64,000 nucleotides of DNA from Bacteroidota bacterium. GTDB lineage: Bacteria > Bacteroidota > Bacteroidia > Chitinophagales > Chitinophagaceae. The notes beneath the pieces are model-generated. The model worked only from the letters and a program-made list of their open reading frames with translations, searched no databases and was not told the DNA's origin. This document shows, one piece after another, positions 18,243 to 27,663 of the stretch. Position 1 is the first letter of the stretch. Each line of letters opens with the position of its first letter. A program made the position numbers and the translations under genes. The stretch is taken from NCBI GenBank assembly GCA_018268015.1, contig JAFDXJ010000046.1:1-64000 (forward strand), read 5' to 3'.

Positions 18243-21023
18243 ATGAAAAATATTTTTAAAAACCAGGTATTGAAAAAGGCGCTGTTGTTATCAGCTTTAT
18301 GCTGTTATCATTTTCTACATGCACAAAATTTTACAAATAAAGGAGTCGAGTTTTGGGCGGGTTATGGCACTCATTTATCTATGTACAATCCCGATGGATC
18401 CATAAATCCTCAAGGTGGGTCTCAGGAAATGGTTTTTTATTTTTCGGGAAACCGCGATGCTGTTATCACTATAGATATTCCTTCCATAGGATGGACAAAA
18501 ACTTATAATTATTCTGCGAATTCCATGCTGACTTCAGATGTCATGCCGAAATCGGGAGGAAGTGATTCACGTATATTATCAGAAGGTCTCACTCATAATG
18601 GTATTCATATTACCAGTACACAAGAAATCGCTGCGTATTGTCATATATATGATAGCCGTAGTTCCTCAACAACACTCCTGACTCCCATCAATTCTTTGGG
18701 GCAATTTTATACTTCTCTCAATTTTACACAACAGTCTGCAGAGAAAAATGCTGCAGGTTATTGTTTTGTTGTTGCTACAGAAGATAGCACTCAAGTAGAG
18801 ATTACCCCCTCGGTGAATACATTAACGCATGCAGCCGGCGTACCATTTTTAGTCAGTTTAAATAAAGGAGATATTTATAATGTGTTTAGTGCACAAACGG
18901 GTACCACGAATGGCCTTTATACGGCGGGAGATTTAACAGGAACATCAATTCGAACTGTGAATATTGATAACAATATTCCTTGTCGGAAGATTGCCGTTTT
19001 CAGCGGGTCATCCAATGTGTCTGTGAATTGCGCCGGTGGAAAATCCACATCTGATCTTATTTTTCAACAGATATTGCCTAATGGCACCTGGGGGAATAAA
19101 TTTTTTCTGATTCCCACCAAACAAATGGGGAATAACTATTTCAGGGTGCTTGTATCGGATGCTTCTACGAATGTTTCTCTTAATGGGGTTCGGCTTTCAA
19201 ATCTTATAAATGGCACTTACTATGAATTTACCTCAGATGAAGTATCGCAGCTCACAGCCAATTTACCTGTTATGGTAGCGCAATATATTACTACTACAGG
19301 GGAGTGCGGTAATAATAATGCAGGAAATGGTGATCCGGAGATGGTTTATATTACGCCTACATCTATGAGCATTAATTCCGCTACTTTCGAAAGCCCCAGT
19401 GTTTCAAATATTGCCGTTCATTTTGTAAATGTTGTCATGCAGACAACAGATACGGCCAGTTTTACCCTGGATGGCGTATTGATGGGTTACCAGTTTAAAC
19501 CCATTGCTCAAAACCCGGATTATTCTTATGCCCGATTCGATTTAAGCTCAGGCAGGCATAATATTCAAACGGATAGTGGCTTTAATGCAGTTATATATGG
19601 TTATGGGCCTGAAGAAAGTTATGGATATAATCCCGGTTTCAGCAGTAAAAAGTTATCCAATTTTTTAACTGTATATAATCCGTATGCAACACCTGCTGAC
19701 CTGATCACGTGTAGAAATACAACTTTTCAATTATCATTAAATATTGTATATCAACCGGAGGAATTCACCTGGAGTTTTTCCAACGCTGGAAATCTTACAC
19801 CTAATACGGATGTTTTTATCAAGAACCCTGTTCCTGATAGCACTTATACAATCAATAATACGACCTATTACAGATATAAATTACCCATCAATTTCAATTT
19901 TACAACGATTGATTCTTTTCATGTGCATATTTTATCTCTTGCTTATATACAAGACGGTTGTACCAATACTCATGAAATGGATTTTGATGTAAATGTTGTA
20001 GAAAGGCCTGTTGCCCAATGGTCTCTTGATTATAATCATTGTTCAAATGATAGTTTATATTTTAAAGATTCCACATTAGCTTTTGGATTTAAGCCGGTAC
20101 AATGGAAATGGAACTTTGGCGATGGAAGTATTGACTCGACTCAGAATGTTTGGAAAAAATATGCTACATATGGTGATTATAATGTGTCCTTAAGAACCAT
20201 TACGAATATTGGTTGCTTTGATGACACGATGCAATTAATAAGCCGGGACCCGATACCTATATCAGCTTTTGATTATAATGGCTTTTATTGTTTGAATAAT
20301 AATACCATTAATTTCACAGACCAATCAACGATTGCCAATCCCGGAATTATCGCCGGTTGGTTATGGGATTTTGGTGATGGCAATATGGATTCTACAGAGA
20401 ACCCGGAGAAGGTTTATCAAACGGCGGATACATTTTCAGTAAAATTAATAACCCGGTCAAACAGGGATTGTTATGATACATCTGCCGCACAGCAAGTGAT
20501 TATTTATCCCAATCCTTTGATTGATGGCCCAGATCAGGTGAATGTATTCCTGGGTGATACGGTAAGGCTGCCAATGACTTACATTGGTACAGGATTGACC
20601 TATTTATGGACACCGGTGGTTTATTTAAATGCAGCTAATTTACCACAACCTATTTCGAAACCGCCTGTTAATGTTTTATATACGGTGAATGTAAATGGAG
20701 TAGGTAATTGTTATGCATCAAGGCAAATTTTTGTACAGGTATTAAAGGAATTTAAAATTCCCAATGCTTTTTCTCCGAACGGAGATGGGATAAATGATAA
20801 ATGGATTATTAATGGCCTGGAAACTTTTACCGGAAACACGGTTGATGTTTTTAATCGTTATGGCCAGGTCGTATTTCATGCAGATGGTTATGATAATTCG
20901 GGGAAAGTATGGGATGGAAAAATGAATGGAAAGCCATTGCCACTTGGCACTTACTATTATATTGTCAATCCGAAAAGTGATTTTATGCAAAAAAGAAGTG
21001 GCTGGGTTGTTTTACTTCGGTAA
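18243..21023 (+). CDS. Large secreted IgGFc-binding/PKD protein with gliding-type (T9SS type B) C-terminal domain
   Basis: 926 residues from ATG 18243, which opens a signal peptide (MKNIFKNQVLKKALLLSALCC...LHAQ); the upstream start at 18204 would put 13 residues before it. Order: IgGFc-binding-type N-terminal region (FWAGYGTHLSMYN, GLTHNGIHITSTQEIAAYCH, YFRVLVSDASTNVSLNG) over about residues 25-440; a linker; two PKD domains marked by WNFGDGSIDS and WDFGDGNMDS; and the C-terminal sorting domain IPNAFSPNGDGINDKWII ... VDVFNRYGQVVF ... LGTYYYIVNPKS. Probably an adhesin-like surface protein exported by T9SS. It is monocistronic. Confidence 0.9.
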   Translation: MKNIFKNQVLKKALLLSALCCYHFLHAQNFTNKGVEFWAGYGTHLSMYNPDGSINPQGGSQEMVFYFSGNRDAVITIDIPSIGWTKTYNYSANSMLTSDVMPKSGGSDSRILSEGLTHNGIHITSTQEIAAYCHIYDSRSSSTTLLTPINSLGQFYTSLNFTQQSAEKNAAGYCFVVATEDSTQVEITPSVNTLTHAAGVPFLVSLNKGDIYNVFSAQTGTTNGLYTAGDLTGTSIRTVNIDNNIPCRKIAVFSGSSNVSVNCAGGKSTSDLIFQQILPNGTWGNKFFLIPTKQMGNNYFRVLVSDASTNVSLNGVRLSNLINGTYYEFTSDEVSQLTANLPVMVAQYITTTGECGNNNAGNGDPEMVYITPTSMSINSATFESPSVSNIAVHFVNVVMQTTDTASFTLDGVLMGYQFKPIAQNPDYSYARFDLSSGRHNIQTDSGFNAVIYGYGPEESYGYNPGFSSKKLSNFLTVYNPYATPADLITCRNTTFQLSLNIVYQPEEFTWSFSNAGNLTPNTDVFIKNPVPDSTYTINNTTYYRYKLPINFNFTTIDSFHVHILSLAYIQDGCTNTHEMDFDVNVVERPVAQWSLDYNHCSNDSLYFKDSTLAFGFKPVQWKWNFGDGSIDSTQNVWKKYATYGDYNVSLRTITNIGCFDDTMQLISRDPIPISAFDYNGFYCLNNNTINFTDQSTIANPGIIAGWLWDFGDGNMDSTENPEKVYQTADTFSVKLITRSNRDCYDTSAAQQVIIYPNPLIDGPDQVNVFLGDTVRLPMTYIGTGLTYLWTPVVYLNAANLPQPISKPPVNVLYTVNVNGVGNCYASRQIFVQVLKEFKIPNAFSPNGDGINDKWIINGLETFTGNTVDVFNRYGQVVFHADGYDNSGKVWDGKMNGKPLPLGTYYYIVNPKSDFMQKRSGWVVLLR

Positions 21024-21037
21024 GCACCAAAGCAATC

Positions 21038-22078
21038 TTATACAACCCCACTAAACTGTTTCAAAAAGCGCAAGTCATTTTGTGAATACAATCGTAAATC
21101 ATTAACCCTGTATTTTAACTGACATATCCGTTCAAGGCCCATACCGAATGCAAATCCGGAATATTTATTGGGATCTATCTGAAAATTTTCCAAAACACGC
21201 GGATGCACCATGCCACTTCCCAATATTTCCACCCACCCGGTATGCTTGCAAATATTGCATCCATCTCCGCCACAGATGAGGCAACTAATATCCATTTCAG
21301 CACTCGGTTCAGTAAATGGAAAATAGGATGGTCTGAAACGTATTTTGATATCCTTGCCAAACATTTCTCTAACAAAGAAGTATAAAGTTTGCTTGAGATC
21401 TGCGAAGCTAACCTGTTCACTGATGTATAATCCTTCCACCTGGTGGAAAAAACAATGCGCTCTTGCACTGATCGTTTCATTACGAAAAACCCTGCCAGGA
21501 CAAATAATTCGAATAGGTGGTTTTTGCGATTCCATCACGCGTGCCTGCACACTACTTGTGTGAGTTCTTAATAGAAAACTTTGTTCATTTTCATTGCCTT
21601 TGCTTAAATAGAAAGTATCCTGCATATCCCGGGCAGGATGGTTTTCGGGCATATTCATACTACCGAAGTTATGCCAGTCATCTTCTATTTCCGGGCCATT
21701 AGCAATGGTAAATCCCAGGCGTTGAAAAATAAAAACAACCTGGTTGCGAATGATGGTCAAAGGGTGATGCGCCCCCGTAGGGAATTCCCTGCCGGGTAAA
21801 GTATAATCTTCATTTAAGCCGATCTTTTCTTCTGAAGTAATAGCTGATTTAGCTCCTTCATATTTATTTTCTACAAAAGTTTTAAACTCATTCATGACCT
21901 GTCCAAAAGTCTTTTTTTGATCGGCCGGCACATTTTTCATTTCCCCCATCAAAGATTTAATCAAGCCTTTGGTGCCCAGGTATTTAATACGAAACTGTTC
22001 TACTTCACCGGCATCACCGAGTGGTTCATGTTCAATGGCCACTTTATATTGTTCAATATTTTTAAGGATCAATTCCAT
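21038..22078 (-). CDS. pheS: Phenylalanyl-tRNA synthetase alpha subunit
   Basis: A 346-residue class II synthetase subunit. The N-terminal coiled-coil arm (RIKYLGTKGLIKSLMGEMKNVP) is followed by the catalytic core with motif 2 (ICPGRVFRNETISARAHCFFHQVEGLYI) and motif 3 (FAFGMGLERICQLKY); PSAEMDISCLICGG carries an insertion with cysteines (CLICGGDGCNICKHTGW), a CxxC-x4-CxxC arrangement typical of a zinc site in some PheS proteins. The beta subunit gene is not in the window. A perfect -7 box ends 4 bp before the ATG. Confidence 0.96.
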   Translation of the reverse strand: MELILKNIEQYKVAIEHEPLGDAGEVEQFRIKYLGTKGLIKSLMGEMKNVPADQKKTFGQVMNEFKTFVENKYEGAKSAITSEEKIGLNEDYTLPGREFPTGAHHPLTIIRNQVVFIFQRLGFTIANGPEIEDDWHNFGSMNMPENHPARDMQDTFYLSKGNENEQSFLLRTHTSSVQARVMESQKPPIRIICPGRVFRNETISARAHCFFHQVEGLYISEQVSFADLKQTLYFFVREMFGKDIKIRFRPSYFPFTEPSAEMDISCLICGGDGCNICKHTGWVEILGSGMVHPRVLENFQIDPNKYSGFAFGMGLERICQLKYRVNDLRLYSQNDLRFLKQFSGVV

Positions 22079-22082
22079 GCTG

Positions 22083-22090
22083 CAAATATA
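22083..22090 (-). promoter_or_regulatory. Putative -7 box (TATATTTG) for pheS
   Basis: Perfect TAnnTTTG on the minus strand, only CAGC separating it from the pheS ATG, so transcription should start at or within a base or two of the start codon. Confidence 0.5.
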
Positions 22091-22268
22091 GGGGAAGAGA
22101 AAAGATCCGTATGAAAATTATGCTTGGTTGGAGGAAGAAATCTATTTTACCTGAGCAATATTTAAATATCCATTTTCTGGTTTTTTTATATATCATACTT
22201 TTCCATAGGCAGGTTGAAAAAGTTTTATGGATTGTAAAAAAGGATAAAAATAGTTTTGATTATGGAGC

Positions 22269-22703
22269 TCATTTTTTTAAGTAAATCTCCGGGTTATTGA
22301 TGAACATTATTCTGCCTGCCATATCTTCATTCAATGGTTGCCATCCAAATTGTGCATATAGTCCATGCGCATCTTTCGTGGTAAGCAACCATCGGCGAAT
22401 ATTCTTTGTTGCGGGATATTCATGAATACTTTTCATGAGCCATTTTGATAAACCAAGATTCCTATGGCTTTCTAAAATAAAAACATCAGCAAGATAAGCA
22501 AAGGTTGCCTGGTCTGTTATCAGCCGGGCAAAACCAATTTGATTTGCATTTTCATAGACGCCAAAACAAATTGATCCTTTGATGGATCTTTGAACAACAT
22601 CGAGTGGAATATTTTGTGCCCAGTAAGATCTCTTGGAAAGATAAGTATGTATCATGCTTAAATCCAGCAACTTTTTTTGAGTGCTGATTTTAAAATTTTT
22701 CAT
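22269..22703 (-). CDS. GNAT family N-acetyltransferase
   Basis: About 144 residues from ATG 22703 (MKNFKISTQKKLLDLSMIHTYLSKRSYW). The GNAT core is visible: ICFGVYENANQIGFARLITDQATFAYLADVFILESHRNLGLSKWLMKSI, in which the acetyl-CoA loop is the degenerate HRNLGLSKWLM, then LLTTKDAHGLYAQFGWQPL. The substrate is unknown. This subgroup (YLSKRSYWAQNIP start) is common and acts on small molecules or protein N-termini. It directly follows the pseudouridine synthase gene on the minus strand, with a 14-bp gap to the longer start at 22733. Confidence 0.85.
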   Translation of the reverse strand: MKNFKISTQKKLLDLSMIHTYLSKRSYWAQNIPLDVVQRSIKGSICFGVYENANQIGFARLITDQATFAYLADVFILESHRNLGLSKWLMKSIHEYPATKNIRRWLLTTKDAHGLYAQFGWQPLNEDMAGRIMFINNPEIYLKK

Positions 22704-22747
22704 TTTTCGGGAAAAAATATGCGTTGTATTCATTCCTGAAAAATAAA

Positions 22748-23347
22748 TTATTCCCCGCGAATCCCAAACAGTTTTTTATTAATGGTATTTTTACTTAACT
22801 CTTTTATTTCTCCAGGCTGGAGTTTCCCAATTTCAATATCTGCAATACGAATGCGTATCAATCTTAGTACCGGGAATCCTGCTGCAGCAGTCATTTTCCT
22901 GACTTGCCTGTTTTTTCCTTCATGCAAAATCATTTTTATCCAAGATGTAGGAATATTTTGTCTTTCGCGTATGGGTGGAATCCTTTCCCAGATGTCGGGC
23001 ATTTCTTTTAGTTGTGTTACATTGCAAGGCTTTGTGGTATAAGGCTGGCCATTGACTCGGATAGAGATGCCCTTTTCCAATTGCAGAAGTGCGACCGGTG
23101 AAATATTTCCTTCTACTTGCACCAGGTATTCGCGGGCATGGGCATAAATAGGATTTAATAATCTTTCATTTATAAGAGGGTCATTGGTTAATAACAATAA
23201 TCCCTCGCTGTCTTCATCCAATCTACCCACCGGGTAAATATTTTTTTGTAAGGAAAAAAAATCTTTCAAAGTTTTTTTTCCGGCAACACTGGAGAATTGC
23301 GAAAGTGTTTGATAGGGTTTGTTTATGATAAAATATTGATGCTTCAT
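22748..23347 (-). CDS. RluE/RsuA-type pseudouridine synthase
   Basis: A 199-residue enzyme that isomerises uridine in rRNA. The catalytic motif is YPVGRLDEDSEGLLLLTND with the catalytic Asp in GRLDxDS; further marks are FIINKPYQTLSQFS, EYLVQVEGNIS and ILHEGKNRQVRKMTAAAGFPVLRLIRIRI. There is no S4 domain at the N-terminus, which with the ~200-residue length points to the RluE-like group acting on 23S rRNA; the exact site is inference. The ATG is directly preceded by a terminator-like hairpin with six U. Confidence 0.92.
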   Translation of the reverse strand: MKHQYFIINKPYQTLSQFSSVAGKKTLKDFFSLQKNIYPVGRLDEDSEGLLLLTNDPLINERLLNPIYAHAREYLVQVEGNISPVALLQLEKGISIRVNGQPYTTKPCNVTQLKEMPDIWERIPPIRERQNIPTSWIKMILHEGKNRQVRKMTAAAGFPVLRLIRIRIADIEIGKLQPGEIKELSKNTINKKLFGIRGE

Positions 23348-23372
23348 AAAAAAGTCCCGTTATGACGGGACT
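23348..23372 (-). promoter_or_regulatory. Terminator-like hairpin abutting the pseudouridine synthase start codon
   Basis: On the minus strand an 8-bp perfect stem AGTCCCGT-CATA-ACGGGACT is followed by six U and then at once by the AUG at 23347. It has the form of an intrinsic terminator but lies within the 5' untranslated region, and no minus-strand gene lies upstream for over 500 bp. It may be an attenuator or a translation-control structure. Confidence 0.6.
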
Positions 23373-23900
23373 AATATATGGATGGGTTAGTAAGTACCGG
23401 GAATAAAATTCCCACCACAATATTAAAAATACTTTTTGCTATAGCAAAATAAAATGCCATTAATTTTATTCACATTTTTTTGGACATGTGCATGGAAGCG
23501 TCTTTAAAAAATCAGGTATGAAGATATTTTATCGCACATTGAATTAGAGTTCAATCGAATGATCAAAAAATAATTTCGATAGAACAATGATGAATAAAGA
23601 GTTTCAGAAGATGCGACTTTTTATTAGATGATTAAATTTATTTAGTAAAAAAATATTTATGACTGAAATGGTCAGGATTATTTTATAAAAAATTCTTTTT
23701 ATGGAGCATCAAAAATTTTCTGTTAAAAGATGTTTATGCACAATTTGATAAACCTTTTTGAAAAAAAATGAATCAAGATTGGAGAGACTGAAATACCTTT
23801 TTTTTATTCATCAGTACCTGCTCATTGTGTAAGAAATAGTGAATTTTTCAAAAAACGATTTACATAAACTCGTTCCTTACCTTTGATAAAATTTAGAAAT
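23373..23900. other. Gene-free AT-rich region
   Basis: About 530 bp with no reading frame of coding character on either strand. It is very AT-rich with many A and T runs. The only signals seen are the hairpin at its left edge and a promoter box at its right edge. No tRNA-like arms, long repeats or decayed gene could be recognised. Confidence 0.6.
23878..23885 (+). promoter_or_regulatory. Putative -7 box (TACCTTTG) for the LpxD-like gene
   Basis: Perfect TAnnTTTG match 15 bp before ATG 23901. The TTG at 23883 that would lengthen the gene lies inside this box, so ATG 23901 is the preferred start. Confidence 0.5.
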
Positions 23901-24848
23901 ATGAAATTTGCAAAACCTGTTAAAGCTACATGGTTAGCCGAATTGATAAATGCTGAAATACTCGGGTCAGGCGAATCAGAAGCTTTTGGTATCAATGAAA
24001 TCCATACTGTATTGCCGGGAGATATTTGTTTTGTAGATCATCCAAAATATTATTCCACTTGTTTAAATAGTGCTGCTACACATATTATTATCAATTCAAA
24101 GGATCAAGAATTTCCTGCAGGCAAAACAATTTATTATTGCCAGGATCCTTTTGAAGCCTACCAAAAAATCGTTGCACACTTCAGGCCATTTGAAGCAACA
24201 AATGTGATGATACACTCTTCAGTGCAGGTGGGGAAAGATACCGTCATTATGCCCAATGTTTTTATTGGTAAAGATGTCTGCATCGGAAATAACTGTATTA
24301 TTTATCCGGGTGTTTGTATCCATGATTATACCCGTATTGGAAATCATGTAACCATTCAATCAAATGCAGTGATTGGAAGTGATGCATTTTATTTTAATAC
24401 TAAGAAAGATCAATCCATGTGGTATAAACGGATGCATAGTTGTGGCGATGTGATCATTGAAGACCATGTTGAAATAGGGGCCGGATGCACCATTGCACGT
24501 GGAGTAACGGCTTCAACCATTATTGGCAGCGGAACCAAAATGGATAACCTGGTCCATCTTGGACATGATGTAGTCATCGGGAAAAATTGTTTGTTTGCCG
24601 GCCAGGTAGGCATTGCGGGCGCGACCGTAATTGAAGATGGTGTAACTTTATGGGGCCAGGTGGGAGTAAGTAAAACGCTGACAATTGGGGCAAATGCCAT
24701 GGTGCTTGCTAAATCCGGTGTACCATCCAGCCTCGAAGGCAATAAAACGTATTTTGGTACACCTGCCATTGAAGCATCTATAAAAAGAAGAGAATTAGTT
24801 TGGATTAAACGTATCCCTGAAATATGGGAAAAGATTAAAAAAATCTGA
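23901..24848 (+). CDS. LpxD-like acyltransferase (UDP-3-O-acylglucosamine N-acyltransferase paralogue)
   Basis: A 315-residue left-handed beta-helix acyltransferase. The N-terminal ~100 residues are the uridine-binding type domain (GINEIHTVLPGDICFVDHPKYYSTCLNSAATHIIIN). Hexapeptide repeats follow (VIMPNVFIGKDVCIGNNCIIYPGVCIHDYTRIGN), with the catalytic His region NLVHLGHDVVIGKNCLFAGQVGIAG and a C-terminal helix RRELVWIKRIPEIWEKIKKI. LpxD adds the second acyl chain of lipid A. Bacteroidota often carry an additional paralogue outside the main lpx cluster, and no lpxA/lpxC neighbours are seen here, so this is probably that copy with an uncertain substrate. Confidence 0.85.
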   Translation: MKFAKPVKATWLAELINAEILGSGESEAFGINEIHTVLPGDICFVDHPKYYSTCLNSAATHIIINSKDQEFPAGKTIYYCQDPFEAYQKIVAHFRPFEATNVMIHSSVQVGKDTVIMPNVFIGKDVCIGNNCIIYPGVCIHDYTRIGNHVTIQSNAVIGSDAFYFNTKKDQSMWYKRMHSCGDVIIEDHVEIGAGCTIARGVTASTIIGSGTKMDNLVHLGHDVVIGKNCLFAGQVGIAGATVIEDGVTLWGQVGVSKTLTIGANAMVLAKSGVPSSLEGNKTYFGTPAIEASIKRRELVWIKRIPEIWEKIKKI

Positions 24849-24861
24849 TAAGCCTGATTCT

Positions 24862-26607
24862 TTATGAATGATTTATTTTAAGGTAACTAAAAATCTTTTT
24901 TGCAGATTTGTGAAGAGAGAAATCAACACTACTTTCCAGAGCAACCCATTTCTCTAATTGCTGTTGTAATATTTCTCCGGTTAAAAATGCTAAGAGACAA
25001 TCTTTCCCATTCTTGTATATTGAATCAATAGACTGGTATAAAAAATATCTGGCCATTTCAGCATAATGCTCAAATAGTTCTTTATCCTGCATTTTTTTGA
25101 AAGCAATAACTCTTAATATAGCGCTTTCCATGTGAAAGATCTGAGTAAAAATATTTGAAAGGCATGTTATGATTTCCTGTTGATGGGAGAATTGGTGGCC
25201 AAAAGTCTTTAAAGAGAGTTCGAAAATTTCAATAAATAATTGTTTCGATTTTTGAATCAGGTTTTTTTCAGGAGCCATTAAACCCTCTGAATTCAAAGAT
25301 GAAAAATTCACTTCGTTGTTCCATGTTAATCTGCCTGAGTTAAATCGTTTTGCCAGGGTGGTCATCATAAATATCCTGTTGATTTCATTAGTCCCTTCAT
25401 AAATCCTGTTGATACGTGCATCCAATAAATTTCTTAAGACATCAGAAATACCTGGCACCACATTCTCTGCATAAATATTATAGACCGCATCAACTGTTTC
25501 ATTCATTAATTCAGATGCATAAATTTTCATCATGGCACATTCAATAGCATATTCTTCTGCTGCTTTTAATAAGATATGTTGGTCATCTTTATCACCGATC
25601 GGTTGCATATTTTGAATAAGTGAAGCGGTGCGATAAATAGAGGCTTCACTGGTAAATATGTTTACGGCTGTCCGGACAATATAATACTCCAGTATGCCTG
25701 CATTAGAAACTAATACGGGTAATTGGTCAACCATTTTTTGAAAAGAATATTTAATAGCGCCGAGATTAAATTGTGCCAGTTTTAACCTGCCGATATTTAA
25801 AATATTAAAAGCAATAATATGTCCTTTCCCGGCCTCTCCAAGAAGGTTACTGACGGGTACTTTGCAGTTGTCAAAATAGAGTGCTGTGGTGGAAGAACCC
25901 TTAATACCCATTTTTTTCTCATCCGGTCCCTGGGTAAAACCTTCAAAATTTTTTTCTACAATAAAAGCACTGAGTCTTTCCTGGCCTTGTTGTTCATTGT
26001 CACCTTTTATTTTTGCAAATACCGTAAAAATATCTGCAAAGCCTCCATTTGTGATCCAACACTTTTGGCCATTTAAAAGATAATATTTTTGATCATCACT
26101 TAATGAAGCGGTTGTAGAAGCAGCCATTGCATCACTCCCGCTATTGGGTTCTGTTAATGCATAAGCGCCCAAATATTCACCGGAACATAAAGAAGGTAAA
26201 TATTTTTGTCGTTGCCATTCATTGCCAAAATATAAAATTGGTAAAAGGCCAATACCTGTATGTGCGGCATAAGCAACGCTGAAAGAATTTCCCGCACCTA
26301 AAGTTTCAGTGGCTATACCTGCGTCAATAAAATTTTTTCCAAGGCCACCCCATTTTACAGGGATTGAAATGGCTAATAGACTTTCCTTACCCGCTCTTTT
26401 TAATAAAGGAGGCATACGCGTCCTTCCGGCATCATCAATTTCATCAATGAACGGCATTACATGATCTCTTAAAAATTCTTTGCATTTTTTCTGCAGTACG
26501 GCATTATCCGCATCCTGGTTTTCAGGGAAGTGAATATTGTTGATATCAGGTTCGCTTATGAGCCAGCCGGCGCCCGGTAAAATTTTTAGGGTAGCATTAA
26601 AATTCAA
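24862..26607 (-). CDS. Acyl-CoA dehydrogenase with C-terminal extension
   Basis: A 581-residue flavoprotein. Core motifs are YALTEPNSGSDAMAA (FAD/substrate), CWITNGGFADIFTVFAKI, KMGIKGSSTTALYFDNCKVP and RIYEGTNEINRIFM, the last being the C-terminal ACAD signature. The ~180 residues after it form an extra helical domain seen in very-long-chain type enzymes (about 600 residues). It oxidises acyl-CoA to enoyl-CoA in beta-oxidation. The catalytic base probably lies at the YAENVVPGISDVLRNLLDARINRIYEGTNEI end (Glu of YEGT). It is divergent from no neighbour and lies 51 bp downstream of an epimerase gene in the same direction. Confidence 0.92.
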   Translation of the reverse strand: MNFNATLKILPGAGWLISEPDINNIHFPENQDADNAVLQKKCKEFLRDHVMPFIDEIDDAGRTRMPPLLKRAGKESLLAISIPVKWGGLGKNFIDAGIATETLGAGNSFSVAYAAHTGIGLLPILYFGNEWQRQKYLPSLCSGEYLGAYALTEPNSGSDAMAASTTASLSDDQKYYLLNGQKCWITNGGFADIFTVFAKIKGDNEQQGQERLSAFIVEKNFEGFTQGPDEKKMGIKGSSTTALYFDNCKVPVSNLLGEAGKGHIIAFNILNIGRLKLAQFNLGAIKYSFQKMVDQLPVLVSNAGILEYYIVRTAVNIFTSEASIYRTASLIQNMQPIGDKDDQHILLKAAEEYAIECAMMKIYASELMNETVDAVYNIYAENVVPGISDVLRNLLDARINRIYEGTNEINRIFMMTTLAKRFNSGRLTWNNEVNFSSLNSEGLMAPEKNLIQKSKQLFIEIFELSLKTFGHQFSHQQEIITCLSNIFTQIFHMESAILRVIAFKKMQDKELFEHYAEMARYFLYQSIDSIYKNGKDCLLAFLTGEILQQQLEKWVALESSVDFSLHKSAKKIFSYLKINHS

Positions 26608-26658
26608 GCATTTGTAATTTGACTCAAAATATAGAAAAATACTTGAATAAAAAAGGGA

Positions 26659-27648
26659 TTATTTGTTTATTTCGGATAATAACTGTGTACAAATTCGATG
26701 GATGGATGTAGAAATAGGCGTATATCGAAATGCGGGAAATTTTTTTAAAAACTTACTATTATCAAAAAAAACTTTAGCCATAGCTGTATGGGCTGTTTCT
26801 TTTGTCAACAAAGGCTTTGCGCCGGATAAGCGCGACTTCAGAAATTCCATTCTCCATACTAAAGAGGCCATCAGCGGAGTTACTTTCTTAAATGGTGGCC
26901 GTTTATGAAAGACAGCGGCTATTTGCGTAAATAAATCTTTATATAAAACATTTTCCGCATTGATAATAAAACGCTGTTCACTTATATTACTATTCATCAG
27001 GCATTGCATAGATTCTACCAGGTCAAGAACATCCACAATACCTGTAACACCACTGGTGTGCCAGGGAAATTCATCAAATGCTTTTTTGAAAATGGCGGTT
27101 GATCCCACATTCCAGTTGCCCGCCCCCAAAATGATTGAAGGATTTACAATGACTGCATTCAAACCTTCTCCAATACCGCGCCATACCTCCATTTCAGCTA
27201 AAAACTTTGTTCGGCCATATTCACTATTACTGGTTTCTTTAGTCCAGTACATGGTTTCATTTACCAGCTCTTTTTCTCGTAATCTGCCTAAAGCAGACAC
27301 GGAACTGACATACACAATTTTTTCAATGTTCGACTGGATAGCGGCATTGATCACATGAGCTGTACCTTCAACATTGGTTTTGAATAAAGCTTGCCTGTCC
27401 CTTGGATCATAAGAGACTAATCCCGCACAATGATATATTTGCTGAACATCCTGCATCATATTTTCTACAGAAGGAATATCAGATAAATCAGCTTGCACCC
27501 ACTCCACATTTTCTGTAGGCTGCAAATCGGGTTTTGTTTGATGATAGATCGCTTTTACCCGGATATTTTTTTTGATTAATGCATGGAGTAGATGACTGCC
27601 AACAAGCCCGGTAGCGCCTGTAATCAACACTTTTTTTACTTCATTCAT
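26659..27648 (-). CDS. NAD-dependent epimerase/dehydratase family (extended SDR) protein
   Basis: A 329-residue extended short-chain dehydrogenase. The dinucleotide loop is VLITGATGLVGSHLLHAL at the N-terminus; VYVSSVSALG provides the catalytic Ser and NSEYGRTKFLAE the YxxxK pair. This group resembles dihydroflavonol reductase-like and 3-beta-hydroxysteroid dehydrogenase-like proteins, so sugar is not necessarily the substrate. Immediate neighbours are two acyl-CoA enzymes on the same strand, which makes a lipid or acyl substrate conceivable but unproven. Confidence 0.9.
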   Translation of the reverse strand: MNEVKKVLITGATGLVGSHLLHALIKKNIRVKAIYHQTKPDLQPTENVEWVQADLSDIPSVENMMQDVQQIYHCAGLVSYDPRDRQALFKTNVEGTAHVINAAIQSNIEKIVYVSSVSALGRLREKELVNETMYWTKETSNSEYGRTKFLAEMEVWRGIGEGLNAVIVNPSIILGAGNWNVGSTAIFKKAFDEFPWHTSGVTGIVDVLDLVESMQCLMNSNISEQRFIINAENVLYKDLFTQIAAVFHKRPPFKKVTPLMASLVWRMEFLKSRLSGAKPLLTKETAHTAMAKVFFDNSKFLKKFPAFRYTPISTSIHRICTQLLSEINK

Positions 27649-27663
27649 GAAAGCATGTATTCA

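Noticed and set aside
23373..23900. Hidden small gene or RNA in the gap before the LpxD-like gene
   Set aside because: No open frame with coding character, no tRNA arms and no strong internal hairpin were found; only AT-rich sequence and the flanking control elements.
24410..24769. 119-codon minus-strand frame rich in Pro and Thr
   Set aside because: It is the antisense shadow of the hexapeptide repeats of the LpxD-like gene; periodic Ile/Gly codons create the open frame.
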